Positions 30,332 through 38,627 of a stretch of 44,052 bases of DNA are shown here, piece after piece. A program made the position numbers and the translations under genes. Location: NCBI RefSeq assembly GCF_014651055.1, contig NZ_BMWD01000013.1, positions 1 to 44,052 on the forward strand, written 5' to 3'. Each line of letters begins with the position of its first letter. Position 1 is the first letter of the stretch. The notes beneath the pieces were generated by a model. It saw only the letters and a program-made list of their open reading frames with translations, was not told where the DNA came from and did not search any database. This DNA comes from Streptomyces fructofermentans. Lineage in GTDB: Bacteria > Actinomycetota > Actinomycetes > Streptomycetales > Streptomycetaceae.

Positions 30332-31105
30332 TCAGCGGGACCTGAAGTGGTGCCGCTTGCGCCAGGCGACGACCGCTCCGCCCAGGGCCGGCAGCGCGAT
30401 GCAGGCCATCGCGATCAGGAAGGCCGGGGAGGTGGGGGCCGAGGCGCGGGCACCGGCGACGACGTACGCGGCCGTGTTCGGGACCGAGCCCAGCGCCGTG
30501 GCGAGGAGGAACGGCAGCCAGCCCATGCGGGACACCGACGCGCAGTAGTTCGCGGCCCAGAACGGGACCCCGGGGAAGAGCCGCGCGGCGAGCATCGAGC
30601 GGAAGCCGTGGCGGCTGAGCTGCCCGTCCGCCGCCTTCAGCCAGCGGCCCCGCAGCAGCGGGCGCAGGGCGTCCTGCCCGAGCATTCGGCCCAGACCGAA
30701 GGCGATCCCGGCCCCCAGCACCGTGCCGCCGACCGCCGCGCCGATGCCGAGCTGCGAGCCGAACAGGGCACCCGCCGCGAGGTTCAGGATCGGGCGCGGC
30801 ACGAACGCCACCGTGCACAGCCCGTACGCCGCCGCGAACACCAGGGCCGCGCCGGCCCCGCCGAGCTGCGGAGGCCAGCCGTCGGCCAGCAGTCTCTGCG
30901 GCTCGAACAGCAGCACACTCCCGCCGGCCGCCACGAGCAGCGTCACCAGCAGGGAGAACCGGGACCACGGAGAGAGCAGTGCTCTCGTGCAGCGAGCGGC
31001 GACACCTGTGGGGGAGCCGGCGAACCCGGTGGGGACGAGAGCCGGTGCGGGGAGCGGGGGAGTGGCCGTGGCGGTGCCCCCAGAGCGGGTGGTGGCATCG
31101 AGCAT
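30332..31105 (-). CDS. TVP38/TMEM64 (VTT-domain) membrane protein
   Basis: A 257-aa membrane protein with a VTT domain (formerly SNARE-associated or DedA-like). The family-defining segment is GTVLGAGIAFGLGRMLGQDALRP, and the re-entrant RLFPGVPFWAANYCASVSRMG is typical. There are five to six hydrophobic segments. Eukaryotic relatives are lipid scramblases; the bacterial role is uncertain. TAGTGT lies 6 nt before the ATG, so expression is probably leaderless. It is divergent from the AlkD-like gene across 49 bp. Confidence 0.87.
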   Translation of the reverse strand: MLDATTRSGGTATATPPLPAPALVPTGFAGSPTGVAARCTRALLSPWSRFSLLVTLLVAAGGSVLLFEPQRLLADGWPPQLGGAGAALVFAAAYGLCTVAFVPRPILNLAAGALFGSQLGIGAAVGGTVLGAGIAFGLGRMLGQDALRPLLRGRWLKAADGQLSRHGFRSMLAARLFPGVPFWAANYCASVSRMGWLPFLLATALGSVPNTAAYVVAGARASAPTSPAFLIAMACIALPALGGAVVAWRKRHHFRSR

Positions 31106-31154
31106 CCGGCGACACTAACCGACCCGTGTGTGTGATCGCCGTATGGTTCGTCTC
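31106..31154. promoter_or_regulatory. compact divergent leaderless promoters
   Basis: A minus-strand TAGTGT (31117-31112) lies 6 nt before the TVP38-like ATG. A plus-strand TATGGT (31142-31147) lies 7 nt before the AlkD-like ATG. Only 49 bp separate the starts, so the two promoters' -35 regions must overlap the opposite unit. Confidence 0.5.
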
Positions 31155-31889
31155 ATGGAGGTCACAGCTTCCGGAGCACCGGACCGCCGCCCGGTGCCGC
31201 CACCCAGCGCCCTGGCGGACACCGTGCTGGAGCGGCTCACCGCCACCTACGCGGCGGCGGCCGACCCGCGACGCGCCGCGTCGGCGCGCGCGTACATGAA
31301 GGACATCGCCCCCTTCCTCGGCCTGACCACGCCGGACCGCCGTGCGCTGTCCCGTGTCGTCCTCGCGGGCACACCCCGGCCGGAGGAGGCCGACTGCGTC
31401 GCCGTGGCGCTGCGCTGCTGGCGGCTGCCGGAGCGGGAGTACCAGTACTTCGCGGTCGACTACCTGCGCCGCCATGTGAGGCGTCTCTCGTCGGGGTTCC
31501 TGCCCGTCGCGCGGCGGCTCGTCTCCACGGTCCCCTGGTGGGACACCGTCGACGCCCTCGCCGCACACGTGGTGGGAGGCCTGGTGGCGGCCGACCCCGC
31601 CCTGCGCGCCGACATGGACGCGTGGATCGAGGACGACGACCTGTGGATCGCGCGCACCGCCCTCCTCCACCAGCTCCGCTCCAAGGGCGACACCGACACG
31701 GAACGCCTCTTCGCCTACTGCGTACGGCAGGCGGGCCACCCCGACTTCTTCATCCGCAAGGCCATCGGCTGGTGCCTGCGCGAGTACGCGAAGACCGATC
31801 CGGACGCCGTGCGCGCGTTCGTCGCCCGGGAGCGCGGACGGCTGTCGCCGCTGTCCGTCCGCGAGGCACTGAAGAACGTCGGACCCTGA
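31155..31889 (+). CDS. AlkD-like DNA alkylation repair protein
   Basis: A 244-aa HEAT-like-repeat DNA glycosylase of the AlkD/AlkC superfamily, which excises alkylated bases from DNA. Supporting motifs are YMKDIAPFLGLTTPDRR near the N terminus, the catalytic-region PWWDTVD (Trp128, Trp129, Asp130), WIARTALLHQL, and the C-terminal FFIRKAIGWCLREYAK. The ATG at 31155 is supported by a -10 box 7 nt upstream; ATG 31143 lies inside that box. It is the second DNA repair gene in the window besides ung. Confidence 0.92.
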   Translation: MEVTASGAPDRRPVPPPSALADTVLERLTATYAAAADPRRAASARAYMKDIAPFLGLTTPDRRALSRVVLAGTPRPEEADCVAVALRCWRLPEREYQYFAVDYLRRHVRRLSSGFLPVARRLVSTVPWWDTVDALAAHVVGGLVAADPALRADMDAWIEDDDLWIARTALLHQLRSKGDTDTERLFAYCVRQAGHPDFFIRKAIGWCLREYAKTDPDAVRAFVARERGRLSPLSVREALKNVGP

Positions 31890-32027
31890 AGCCCCTCCGG
31901 AGTCCGGCGGGCCCCGAAACGCATCGGCTCCCGGGGAACCCCGGACCCTGACGCACCAGGGGAAACACCCGCCCCGGGGCGCCGAAAACCATTCGACGGG
32001 CCCCCGGGCGTCGGCGATGATCGGCTC

Positions 32028-32126
32028 ATGTTCCGGTACGCCTTCCTCGCAGCAGCCGCAGTCGCGGCCGCTCCGAAGGCTGCCGTCCCGCTCACCGCGG
32101 CCGCCGCGGACGGCGCCCGAAGCTGA
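32028..32126 (+). CDS. possible 32-aa hydrophobic peptide upstream of tuf
   Basis: A short open frame, MFRYAFLAAAAVAAAP and onward, with a positively charged start, an alanine-rich hydrophobic run and strong GC third positions, ending 130 bp before tuf. It could be a secreted or membrane microprotein or an upstream ORF in the tuf leader. No convincing ribosome-binding site is visible, and it could be chance. The rest of 31890-32256 shows no gene. Confidence 0.25.
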   Translation: MFRYAFLAAAAVAAAPKAAVPLTAAAADGARS

Positions 32127-32256
32127 CCCTTCCCGGACACTCCGGCGGACCCCGCAGGGGGAGGGTCGGCCCGTCCTCGGGGTCCCCTTCCCGGCCGTTC
32201 GGCCGCCGGGTCGTCACTCAGCTCCGCCGACACCGAAGAGGCTTCGAGGTACCGCC

Positions 32257-33447
32257 ATGTCCAAGACGGCTTACACGCGCACCAAACCGCATCTCAACAT
32301 CGGCACCATGGGTCATGTCGACCACGGCAAGACCACCCTGACCGCCGCCATCACCAAGGTCCTCGCCGAGCGCGGCTCCGGCGGCTCCACCCGCTACGTA
32401 CCGTTCGGCCGGATCGACCGCGCCCCGGAGGAGGCCGAGCGCGGCATCACCATCAACATCTCGCACGTCGAGTACGAGACCGACACCCGCCACTACGCGC
32501 ACGTGGACATGCCGGGCCACGCCGACTACATCAAGAACATGGTCACGGGCGCGGCCCAGCTCGACGGGGCGATCCTCGTGGTGTCCGCGCTCGACGGGAT
32601 CATGCCGCAGACCGCCGAACACGTGCTGCTCGCCCGGCAGGTGGGCGTCGACCACATCGTCGTGGCCCTCAACAAGGCGGACGCCGTGGACGACGGCGAG
32701 GACGCCGTGCTCGCCGACCTCGTGGAGCTGGAGGTCCGGGAACTGCTCTCCACGCACGGCTACGGCGGCGACGCCGTACCGGTCGTACGGGTCTCCGGGC
32801 TGAAGGCCCTGGAGGGGGACCCGCGCTGGACGGCCTCGGTGGAGGCGCTGCTGGACGCCGTGGACACGTACGTCCCGATGCCGGAGAGGTATCTCGACGC
32901 GCCGTTCCTGCTGCCCGTCGAGAACGTGCTCACGATCACCGGACGCGGCACGGTCGTCACCGGCGCCGTCGAGCGGGGCACGATCCGCGTCGGCGACCGC
33001 GTCGAGGTGCTCGGCGCCTCGGTGGACACCGTGGTCACCGGCCTGGAGACCTTCGGCAGGCCGATGGCGGAGGCCCAGGCCGGCGACAACGTGGCGCTGC
33101 TGCTGCGCGGGGTGCCCCGTGACGCGGTGCGCCGCGGGCACGTCGTCACGGCGCCAGGCAGCGTGGTGCCCGGCCGGCACTTCACCGCGCGGGTGTACGT
33201 CCTGTCCGGGCGGGAGGGCGGCCGTACGACACCGGTGTCCACCGGGTACCGGCCGCAGTTCTACATCCGCACGGCGGACGTGGTCGGTGACGTCGACCTC
33301 GGGGAGCTCGCCGTCGCCAGGCCCGGCGACACCGTCACCATGACGGTCGAGCTGGGCCGCGAGGTGCCGCTGGAGCCGGGACTCGGCTTCGCGATCCGCG
33401 AGGGCGGCAGGACGGTCGGCGCCGGCACGGTGACCGCCGTCGGCTGA
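32257..33447 (+). CDS. tuf: divergent elongation factor Tu (EF-Tu3-like)
   Basis: A 396-aa EF-Tu with all GTPase motifs: GHVDHGKT (residues 19-26), RGITI (62-66), DMPGH (84-88), NKAD (139-142) and a SGLKALEG G5 region. EF-Tu delivers aminoacyl-tRNA to the ribosome. It differs from the usual streptomycete EF-Tu1: Met85 replaces the conserved Cys of DCPGH, DGIMPQT replaces DGPMPQT, and domain 2 has AGDNVALLLRG instead of AGENVGLLLRG. It also stands outside the ribosomal protein operon. This matches the tuf3-type gene of Streptomyces, reported to be expressed under stringent or stress conditions. Confidence 0.93.
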   Translation: MSKTAYTRTKPHLNIGTMGHVDHGKTTLTAAITKVLAERGSGGSTRYVPFGRIDRAPEEAERGITINISHVEYETDTRHYAHVDMPGHADYIKNMVTGAAQLDGAILVVSALDGIMPQTAEHVLLARQVGVDHIVVALNKADAVDDGEDAVLADLVELEVRELLSTHGYGGDAVPVVRVSGLKALEGDPRWTASVEALLDAVDTYVPMPERYLDAPFLLPVENVLTITGRGTVVTGAVERGTIRVGDRVEVLGASVDTVVTGLETFGRPMAEAQAGDNVALLLRGVPRDAVRRGHVVTAPGSVVPGRHFTARVYVLSGREGGRTTPVSTGYRPQFYIRTADVVGDVDLGELAVARPGDTVTMTVELGREVPLEPGLGFAIREGGRTVGAGTVTAVG

Positions 33448-33454
33448 GCCCCGC

Positions 33455-33492
33455 GGCCGTGCGCCCCTTCCACGGGGGAGGGGCGCACGGCC
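33455..33492 (+). terminator. terminator of tuf
   Basis: A perfect 14-bp stem GGCCGTGCGCCCCT/AGGGGCGCACGGCC with a 10-nt loop, starting 7 bp after the tuf stop codon. Confidence 0.85.
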
Positions 33493-33546
33493 GCCGGCGG
33501 TCGAACTCGGGTGCGCCGGGCCGCGTCCTGGGCCGAGGATGGGGCC

Positions 33547-34116
33547 ATGACGAGCACCCGGCCGGGTCCGGCCCCCAGCAGAAGAGCCGAGCTGTTCGCC
33601 GCCGGGGAGGACGACCCGCGCTTCCGTACGTCCGCGACCGCCGACGAACGGACCCTGCTCACCGACGTCCTGCGTGCCCAGCGGACGACGCTGGAGATGA
33701 AGTGCGCCGGACTGGACGCGGAGTTGGCGCTGCGCTCCGCGGAGCCCTCCACGCTGTCGCTGCTGGGCCTCGTCCGGCATCTCGCGGACGTGGAGCGCCG
33801 CTGGTTCCGGCGGGCGCTCGCCCGGCAGGACGCGCCGGCCCTCTTCTCCTCGCCGGAGTGCCCGGACGGCGACTTCGAGGGCGCCACGGCCGATCCGGCC
33901 GTGATCGCCGGGGCCTGGCGGGCCTGGCGCGCCGAGGTGGCGTTCGCCGAGGAGTTCGCCGCCGGGGCGCCCGGCCTCGGTCTGGAGGGCGAGGACCCGT
34001 GGCGCGGGCCCGTGTCGCTGCGCTGGGTCCTGCTGCACATGGTGGAGGAGTACGCCCGCCACAACGGCCACGCCGATCTGCTGCGTGAACGGATCGACGG
34101 GGCGATCGGCCTCTGA
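33547..34116 (+). CDS. DinB-superfamily DUF664 protein
   Basis: A 189-aa DUF664 protein, paralogous to the one at 16098-16610. Shared motifs are LEMKCAGLD, LLGLVRHLADVERRWFRR and EEYARHNGHADLLRERIDG. An N-terminal extension of about 25 residues (FAAGEDDPRFRTSATADERT) distinguishes it. The conserved histidines again suggest a metal site and thiol-transferase-like chemistry. ATG 33547 has no strong ribosome-binding site. Confidence 0.87.
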   Translation: MTSTRPGPAPSRRAELFAAGEDDPRFRTSATADERTLLTDVLRAQRTTLEMKCAGLDAELALRSAEPSTLSLLGLVRHLADVERRWFRRALARQDAPALFSSPECPDGDFEGATADPAVIAGAWRAWRAEVAFAEEFAAGAPGLGLEGEDPWRGPVSLRWVLLHMVEEYARHNGHADLLRERIDGAIGL

Positions 34117-34243
34117 GCCCGGCCCCCTGGCAGGCACCGCCCCGGCACGCGCCGCAGCCCGGCCCGGACCGCCGGGTGCCCGCGGGCGCGGCATCCGGTC
34201 GTGGTCGTGACCCGGGGGCGCGGGGCGCGGGCACAATGGACCC

Positions 34244-35089
34244 GTGGACGAGCCGATACCCGTGACGCGGGCAGTGGATCACGGGACCGCCAAGCTGATG
34301 CCGGACATCGACCGGGAGCGGGCCTGGCTCCTCACGGTCGACGGCGCGCCCCAGTCGTACGTCGACCTGGACGAGCCGGGCCACCTGGAGTTCGAGTACA
34401 CGCGGCGGCTCGGGCACGTCCTGGACATCGTCGTCGAGCCGGGGCGGGCCCTCGACGTGCTGCACCTGGGCGGCGGCGCGCTCACGCTGCCCCGCTACGT
34501 CGCCGCGACCCGGCCCGGGTCCCGGCAGGACGTCGTGGAGGCCGACGCCGCGCTGCTGGACCTCGTCGTGGAGCATCTGCCGGTACCCGCGGACGCGGGC
34601 ATCGCACTGCACGGCGCGGACGCCCGGGCCTGGCTGGAATCCGCGCCGGGCGGCTCGGCCGACGTGCTGATAGCCGACGTCTTCGGCGGCTCACGCGTGC
34701 CGGCACACCTGACGTCGCTGGAGTTCGCCCGCGAGGCGGAGCGGGTCCTGCGCCCCGGCGGCGTGTACCTGGCCAACCTCGCCGACGCCGCCCCCTTCGC
34801 CTTCCTGCGCTCCCAACTCGCGACGTTCGCGGCCGTCTTCGAGGAGTCGGCGCTCGTCGCCGAGCCGGGGGTGCTGCGCGGACGCCGCTTCGGCAACGCC
34901 GTGCTGGTCGCCTCGCACCGGCCGTTCGACACGGCCGCCCTCGCCCGCCGTACGGCGGCGGACGCCTTCCCGGCGCGTGTCGAGCACGGCGACACGCTGC
35001 GCCTCCTCGTCGGGGACGCGCGGCCCGTGCACGACGAGGACGCGGTGCCCTCGCCGGAGCCTCCGGACGGGGCGTTCGGCATCGGCTGA
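34244..35089 (+). CDS. spermidine synthase-like methyltransferase-fold protein
   Basis: A 281-aa protein with the spermidine synthase/SAM-binding Rossmann fold: the DVLHLGGGALTLPRYV glycine loop, VVEADAALLDLV (acidic ribose ligand), and the DVLIADVFGG strand. It lacks membrane helices. Actinobacterial members of this group are often annotated spermidine synthase without proof, and the aminopropyl-transfer aspartates are not clearly conserved. CACAAT (34232-34237) lies 6 nt before the GTG, suggesting a leaderless transcript. It converges with the MFS gene. Confidence 0.8.
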   Translation: MDEPIPVTRAVDHGTAKLMPDIDRERAWLLTVDGAPQSYVDLDEPGHLEFEYTRRLGHVLDIVVEPGRALDVLHLGGGALTLPRYVAATRPGSRQDVVEADAALLDLVVEHLPVPADAGIALHGADARAWLESAPGGSADVLIADVFGGSRVPAHLTSLEFAREAERVLRPGGVYLANLADAAPFAFLRSQLATFAAVFEESALVAEPGVLRGRRFGNAVLVASHRPFDTAALARRTAADAFPARVEHGDTLRLLVGDARPVHDEDAVPSPEPPDGAFGIG

Positions 35090-35163
35090 GCCGAGGGACG
35101 GCACCGGCCCGGCACCATGGCCTGCCGCTGCCGTTGCCGCCGTCGGGCGAGGGGTCCGGCGGG

Positions 35164-36450
35164 TCAGACCTCCGAGCGCGCGGGCTCGCTCCGCGGCACT
35201 CCCTGGGCCACTTCCCTCGTCCGCCTGGTCAGTCTGCGGACATCCGGTACGCACAGCACCGCCGCCGTCACCACGACCACCAGCACCGCGCAGCCCCACA
35301 GCGAGGCGGTGCGCCCGAACGCGGACTCCGCCGGGCCCGCGAGGGCGGTGGCCAGCGGGACCATGGCGATGGAGCCGAACCAGTCGTACGCCGAGACGCG
35401 GGAGAGCTTGTCCTCCGGGATCTCCTGGTGCAGCGCGGTCATCCAGGAGACGCCGAAGACCTCTATGGACGCGCCGGTCACGAACATCACTGCGCACAGC
35501 GGGCCGACCGGGAGGGGCACGGCCAGCGCCGCCGAGGGCAGTGCGAGCGGGAAGACGCAGAGGGATCCGGCGAGGAGCAGCCGCCGGGGCTTCCAGCGCA
35601 TCATCAGCAGCGCCCCGCCGACCGTGCCCGCGCCGAACGCCGCGAGGGCCAGGCCCCACGGACCCGGCCCGCCGAGGCTGTCCCGGGCGACCAGTGGTCC
35701 GTACACCGCTTCGGCCGCGCCGACCACGGCCACCACGACCGAGAACTGGGCGACGATCGACCACAGCCAGGGCCGCCCGACGACCTCCTGCCAGCCCTCC
35801 CGGAGGTCGGCGAGCAGGCCGCCGCCCGGGGCGCGCGGCGGGATGTGGCTCACGTCGAGGAACACGCGCAGGGCGCCGGCGACCGCGAAGGCGGCCGCGT
35901 CCACGGCGAGCACCCAACCGGGGCCGACCAGGGCGACCATGGCCCCGCCGAGCGCGGCACCGCCCAGGCCCGCACCGTGCATCGCGAGGCGGAACATGGC
36001 GAAGGCGCGGCCGGCCTGGCTGCCGCTCACCGAGGAGAACAGCATGCCCTCGGCGGCGGGGTTGAAGAACGCCTGGCCCGTGCCGCCGAGCGCGGTGAGG
36101 AGCATCATCTGCCAGAGCTGCGGCTCGCCCGAGATCACGAGGAAGGCGAACGCGGCCTGGGAGACGCAGTTGAGGGCGTTGGCCGCGACCATGACGCGGT
36201 GCCGGGGAAGGCGGTCCGCGACCGCGCCGCCGATCAGCAGGAAGAGCACCAGCGGCAGCGTGCGGGCCGCCGCGACCAGGCCCACGTCGCCGCCGTCGCC
36301 GCCCTGGTCCAGGACGGCGAACGCCGCCGCGATCAGGGCACCCTGACTGCCGAGGTTGGTCACGACCGCGGAGGCGGTCAGCAGGGTGTAGTTGCGGCCC
36401 GCCCAGGAGGGGCGGCGCAGGCGTTCGGGAGCGGCGGACGAGGTCTTCAC
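35164..36450 (-). CDS. MFS transporter (enterobactin-exporter-like)
   Basis: A 428-aa major facilitator with about twelve membrane segments and the typical loop GGAVADRLPRHRVM between helices 2 and 3. The FFNPAAEGML segment resembles the EntS/MFS_3 type of exporter. Substrate unknown; probably drug or metabolite efflux. GTG 36450 is chosen because TTGGCA-N18-AATAGT ends 6 nt before it, giving a leaderless start; the longer ATG frame would span this promoter. It lies downstream of the DUF8017-like gene but is separated from it by a terminator. Confidence 0.88.
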   Translation of the reverse strand: MKTSSAAPERLRRPSWAGRNYTLLTASAVVTNLGSQGALIAAAFAVLDQGGDGGDVGLVAAARTLPLVLFLLIGGAVADRLPRHRVMVAANALNCVSQAAFAFLVISGEPQLWQMMLLTALGGTGQAFFNPAAEGMLFSSVSGSQAGRAFAMFRLAMHGAGLGGAALGGAMVALVGPGWVLAVDAAAFAVAGALRVFLDVSHIPPRAPGGGLLADLREGWQEVVGRPWLWSIVAQFSVVVAVVGAAEAVYGPLVARDSLGGPGPWGLALAAFGAGTVGGALLMMRWKPRRLLLAGSLCVFPLALPSAALAVPLPVGPLCAVMFVTGASIEVFGVSWMTALHQEIPEDKLSRVSAYDWFGSIAMVPLATALAGPAESAFGRTASLWGCAVLVVVVTAAVLCVPDVRRLTRRTREVAQGVPRSEPARSEV

Positions 36451-36456
36451 CTGGTG

Positions 36457-36486
36457 ACTATTGCCGCCGCGGGGCCGACTTGCCAA
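36457..36486 (-). promoter_or_regulatory. promoter of the MFS gene
   Basis: On the minus strand TTGGCA (36486-36481), 18 nt, AATAGT (36462-36457), then 6 nt to the GTG start: a vegetative-type promoter for a leaderless mRNA. Confidence 0.6.
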
Positions 36487-36520
36487 ACCGGTCGCCGGCT
36501 GCTTCGGCCGGTCGGCGTCC

Positions 36521-36554
36521 GGCACCTCGCGCCGTCCGTGCGACGGGAGGTGCC
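36521..36554 (-). terminator. terminator of the DUF8017-like gene
   Basis: A two-part stem GGCACCTC/GAGGTGCC with inner CCGTC/GACGG, 31 bp beyond the stop codon and upstream of the MFS promoter. Confidence 0.65.
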
Positions 36555-36585
36555 GTGCACGGCCCCGAGGGGCCGGCGGGAGGGC

Positions 36586-37593
36586 CTAGGAGTCCGTCGG
36601 CGCGGCCTCGGTCAGCCGCACGGTGCTGAGGATCTTCTTGACCGTCGCCTCGGGGATCTCGTCCTTGACGCCCTTGGCCCCGTACAGGTTCCAGGTGACG
36701 TAGTCGCCCGCGCCGTTCTTGAACGCGAAGGTGATGGCCTTGCCCTCGCTGTCGCACTTCTTCTTCTGCGGAGTGTTGCTCGAGTACGCGGTGGCGATGC
36801 TGCCCTTGAGCCCCGACTTCGTGGTGTAGGCCTTGGCCTTGTCCCACTTGACGCTCTTCTTGTCCGGCTGCGTGTAGCCGCCGAAGATCCACCAGGGAAC
36901 GCGGGTCTCTGCCGCCTCGGCGGTGGTCTTGGCACCGTTCTCGCCGCGCGTGCCGGCCGTGGCGAGCGAGGTGTCCTCGACGCGGCCGTCCTTGTCGGTG
37001 TCGCTCGAGCACCACTTGGACTTGAGGTAGGCGGGGGCGGTGACCGTGGTGCGGTCGGTCTTGCCCTTCTCCTCCCACTCGAATCCGACGCTCGTGTCGG
37101 TGCTCTCGATCTCCCACTCGGCGGGCACGTCGAACATCGTGCCGAAGCGCGGGTTGATGACGACCTTCCAGCCCGCGATCGTGGCCTTCTCGCCGTCACC
37201 GCCCCGCGGGTTGTCGTCACCGGAGGACGCGGACGCGCTCGGGTCCTTGGACGCGCTGGGCGAGGACGACTTCTTGTCCTTGCCGCCGTCCGCCTTGTCG
37301 TCCTTGTCGTTGTCGCCGCCGAGCACCAGGAGCCCCGTGACACCGGCGGCGATCACGACGGCAGCGGCCGCCACGATCGCGACGACCTTCGTCCGGTTCC
37401 CGTTCCCGCCGCCCTGCGGCGGCTGCGGCGCACCGGGCGCCGTCCAACCGGCCTGCCCCGGCTGCGCGTACGGGTTCGGCTGCTGGAACCCGGGCTGCTG
37501 GTACGGATTCGGCTGCTGGTACCCCGGCTGCTGGTACGGGTTCTGGTTCTGCGGGTTCTGCTCGCCCCCGGGCGGCTGGTTTCCTGGCCACAT
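36586..37593 (-). CDS. membrane-anchored DUF8017-like protein with QPY repeats
   Basis: A 335-aa protein. The N-terminal 60 residues are Pro/Gln/Asn/Tyr-rich with repeats of NPYQQPG type, presumably cytosolic. One membrane helix (VVAIVAAAAVVIAAGVTGLL, about residues 70-90) follows, then a Ser/Asp/Lys-rich linker. The extracellular domain (about 140-335) has two spaced cysteines, SKWCSS and KKKCDS. This architecture, with the ATIAGWKVVINPRFG opening, fits the DUF8017 streptomycete family of unknown function. TAGGGT lies 8 nt before the ATG, suggesting leaderless expression. Confidence 0.82.
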   Translation of the reverse strand: MWPGNQPPGGEQNPQNQNPYQQPGYQQPNPYQQPGFQQPNPYAQPGQAGWTAPGAPQPPQGGGNGNRTKVVAIVAAAAVVIAAGVTGLLVLGGDNDKDDKADGGKDKKSSSPSASKDPSASASSGDDNPRGGDGEKATIAGWKVVINPRFGTMFDVPAEWEIESTDTSVGFEWEEKGKTDRTTVTAPAYLKSKWCSSDTDKDGRVEDTSLATAGTRGENGAKTTAEAAETRVPWWIFGGYTQPDKKSVKWDKAKAYTTKSGLKGSIATAYSSNTPQKKKCDSEGKAITFAFKNGAGDYVTWNLYGAKGVKDEIPEATVKKILSTVRLTEAAPTDS

Positions 37594-37735
37594 GGGCAGC
37601 CACCCTAGTGCTGTCAGGGACACGGTTGGGTCACCGCCCCTGCCCAGGCCGGTAACCGAGGCGGTGGGCCGACCGGGTTCGTCCCGTATGGGGCGCCGTT
37701 GCGACGATCGCGCTCCGCTTCTGGTCAGAGCTGTC

Positions 37736-37751
37736 TACTCATGAGTAACAT
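37736..37751 (+). promoter_or_regulatory. palindromic operator overlapping a leaderless promoter
   Basis: A perfect 12-bp palindrome TACTCATGAGTA (37736-37747) overlaps TAACAT (37746-37751), which lies 6 nt before the thioesterase ATG. The form is typical of a TetR-like repressor site. No cognate regulator is adjacent. Confidence 0.6.
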
Positions 37752-37757
37752 GCGGTC

Positions 37758-38210
37758 ATGAGCGCAGACCAGATGTCGATCGGCGAGATGCTCGCCGCCA
37801 CGGTGCCGATGGTTCGGACCCTGAAGCTGGAGTACCTGGAGACCACTCCGGAGAAGGCCGTCCTGGCGCTGCCGGACCAGAGCGAGTACCACAACCACGT
37901 GGGCGGCCCGCACGCCGGAGCGATGTTCACGCTGGGCGAGTCCGCGAGCGGGGCCGTCGTGCTGGCCGCGTTCGGGGACCAGCTCGCGCGGGCCGTTCCG
38001 CTGCCCGTGACCGCCGAGATCGCCTTCAAGAAGCTGGCCCGCGGGCCCGTCACGGCCACCGCCACGCTCGGCCGCCCCGTCGCGGACGTCGTCGCCGAAC
38101 TCGACGCGGGCGAGCGCCCCGAGTTCCCGGTCGCCGTCGCCATCCGGCGCGAGGACGGAGCGGTGACCGGAGAGATGACCGTGATCTGGACTCTGAGGCC
38201 CAACGGCTGA
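37758..38210 (+). CDS. hotdog-fold thioesterase (PaaI/DUF4442-like)
   Basis: A 150-aa single hotdog-domain protein. The hotdog helix region is NHVGGPHAGAMFTLGESASG, with the His-Gly-Gly-type HVGGPHAG motif, and strand pairs include VTAEIAFKKLARGPVTATATL. Such proteins hydrolyse acyl-CoA thioesters. The tetrameric acyl-CoA thioesterase or DUF4442 subgroup is most likely; no paa cluster is present. The palindrome over its promoter suggests repression by an acyl-CoA- or fatty-acid-responsive TetR protein encoded elsewhere. Confidence 0.86.
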   Translation: MSADQMSIGEMLAATVPMVRTLKLEYLETTPEKAVLALPDQSEYHNHVGGPHAGAMFTLGESASGAVVLAAFGDQLARAVPLPVTAEIAFKKLARGPVTATATLGRPVADVVAELDAGERPEFPVAVAIRREDGAVTGEMTVIWTLRPNG

Positions 38211-38627
38211 GGCCCTCGGGCGCCGCGGCCGTGCGAGGTGCGCCGCGTCCGCGTGAGAGGCGCCGCGGCCGCCCGAGATGTGCTGCGGCCGTCCGGCGGC
38301 CGGGGTCGGGGCAGGGCCGAGGCCCTTCCCGTGCCGCCGGGGCCGTCGGCGGCCTCGGTGTCGCCCGCCGAACCGGTGCCGAGCCACTGTCAGGTGGCGG
38401 CCGAGGAGCGCCCGCACGGCTCGGGCCGATGGGTCGCCCTCCTGACGTACCGCCGGGCGGCGGGCGAGTGGCAGCGACCGCGCCCGGCCGCCTGCCTGCC
38501 GGTCCGGGGCGCGGAGCGCGCAGGGAGCCCCCGGCGCGCATCCGGTCCGGCCGTCCGGTCGTCCGGGCACATTCGGCGCCCATCGGGGACGAGCCGTCGA
38601 AGCGGTCCGGCGCCGGGGGCCCCGCGG
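38211..38627. other. intergenic stretch without a clear gene
   Basis: A long-looped stem CTCGGGCG (38215-38222)/CGCCCGAG (38270-38277), with internal CGCCGCGG repeats, may end the thioesterase transcript. At about 38390-38510 the plus strand reads peptide-like sequence (HGSGRWVALLTYRRAAGEW) that could be a gene remnant, but there is no start or ribosome-binding site. Nothing else recognised. Confidence 0.4.

Noticed and set aside
31125..31147. Possible DNA-damage type promoter before the AlkD-like repair gene
   Set aside because: The -10 TATGGT is good, but the upstream element reads GTGTGTGTG with 7-nt spacing, matching only 6 of 9 positions, so it does not meet the motif.
34201..37608. 1135-codon plus-strand frame through the MFS and DUF8017 genes
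   Set aside because: Antisense shadow typical of high-GC DNA; the minus-strand genes have membrane segments, promoters and a terminator.
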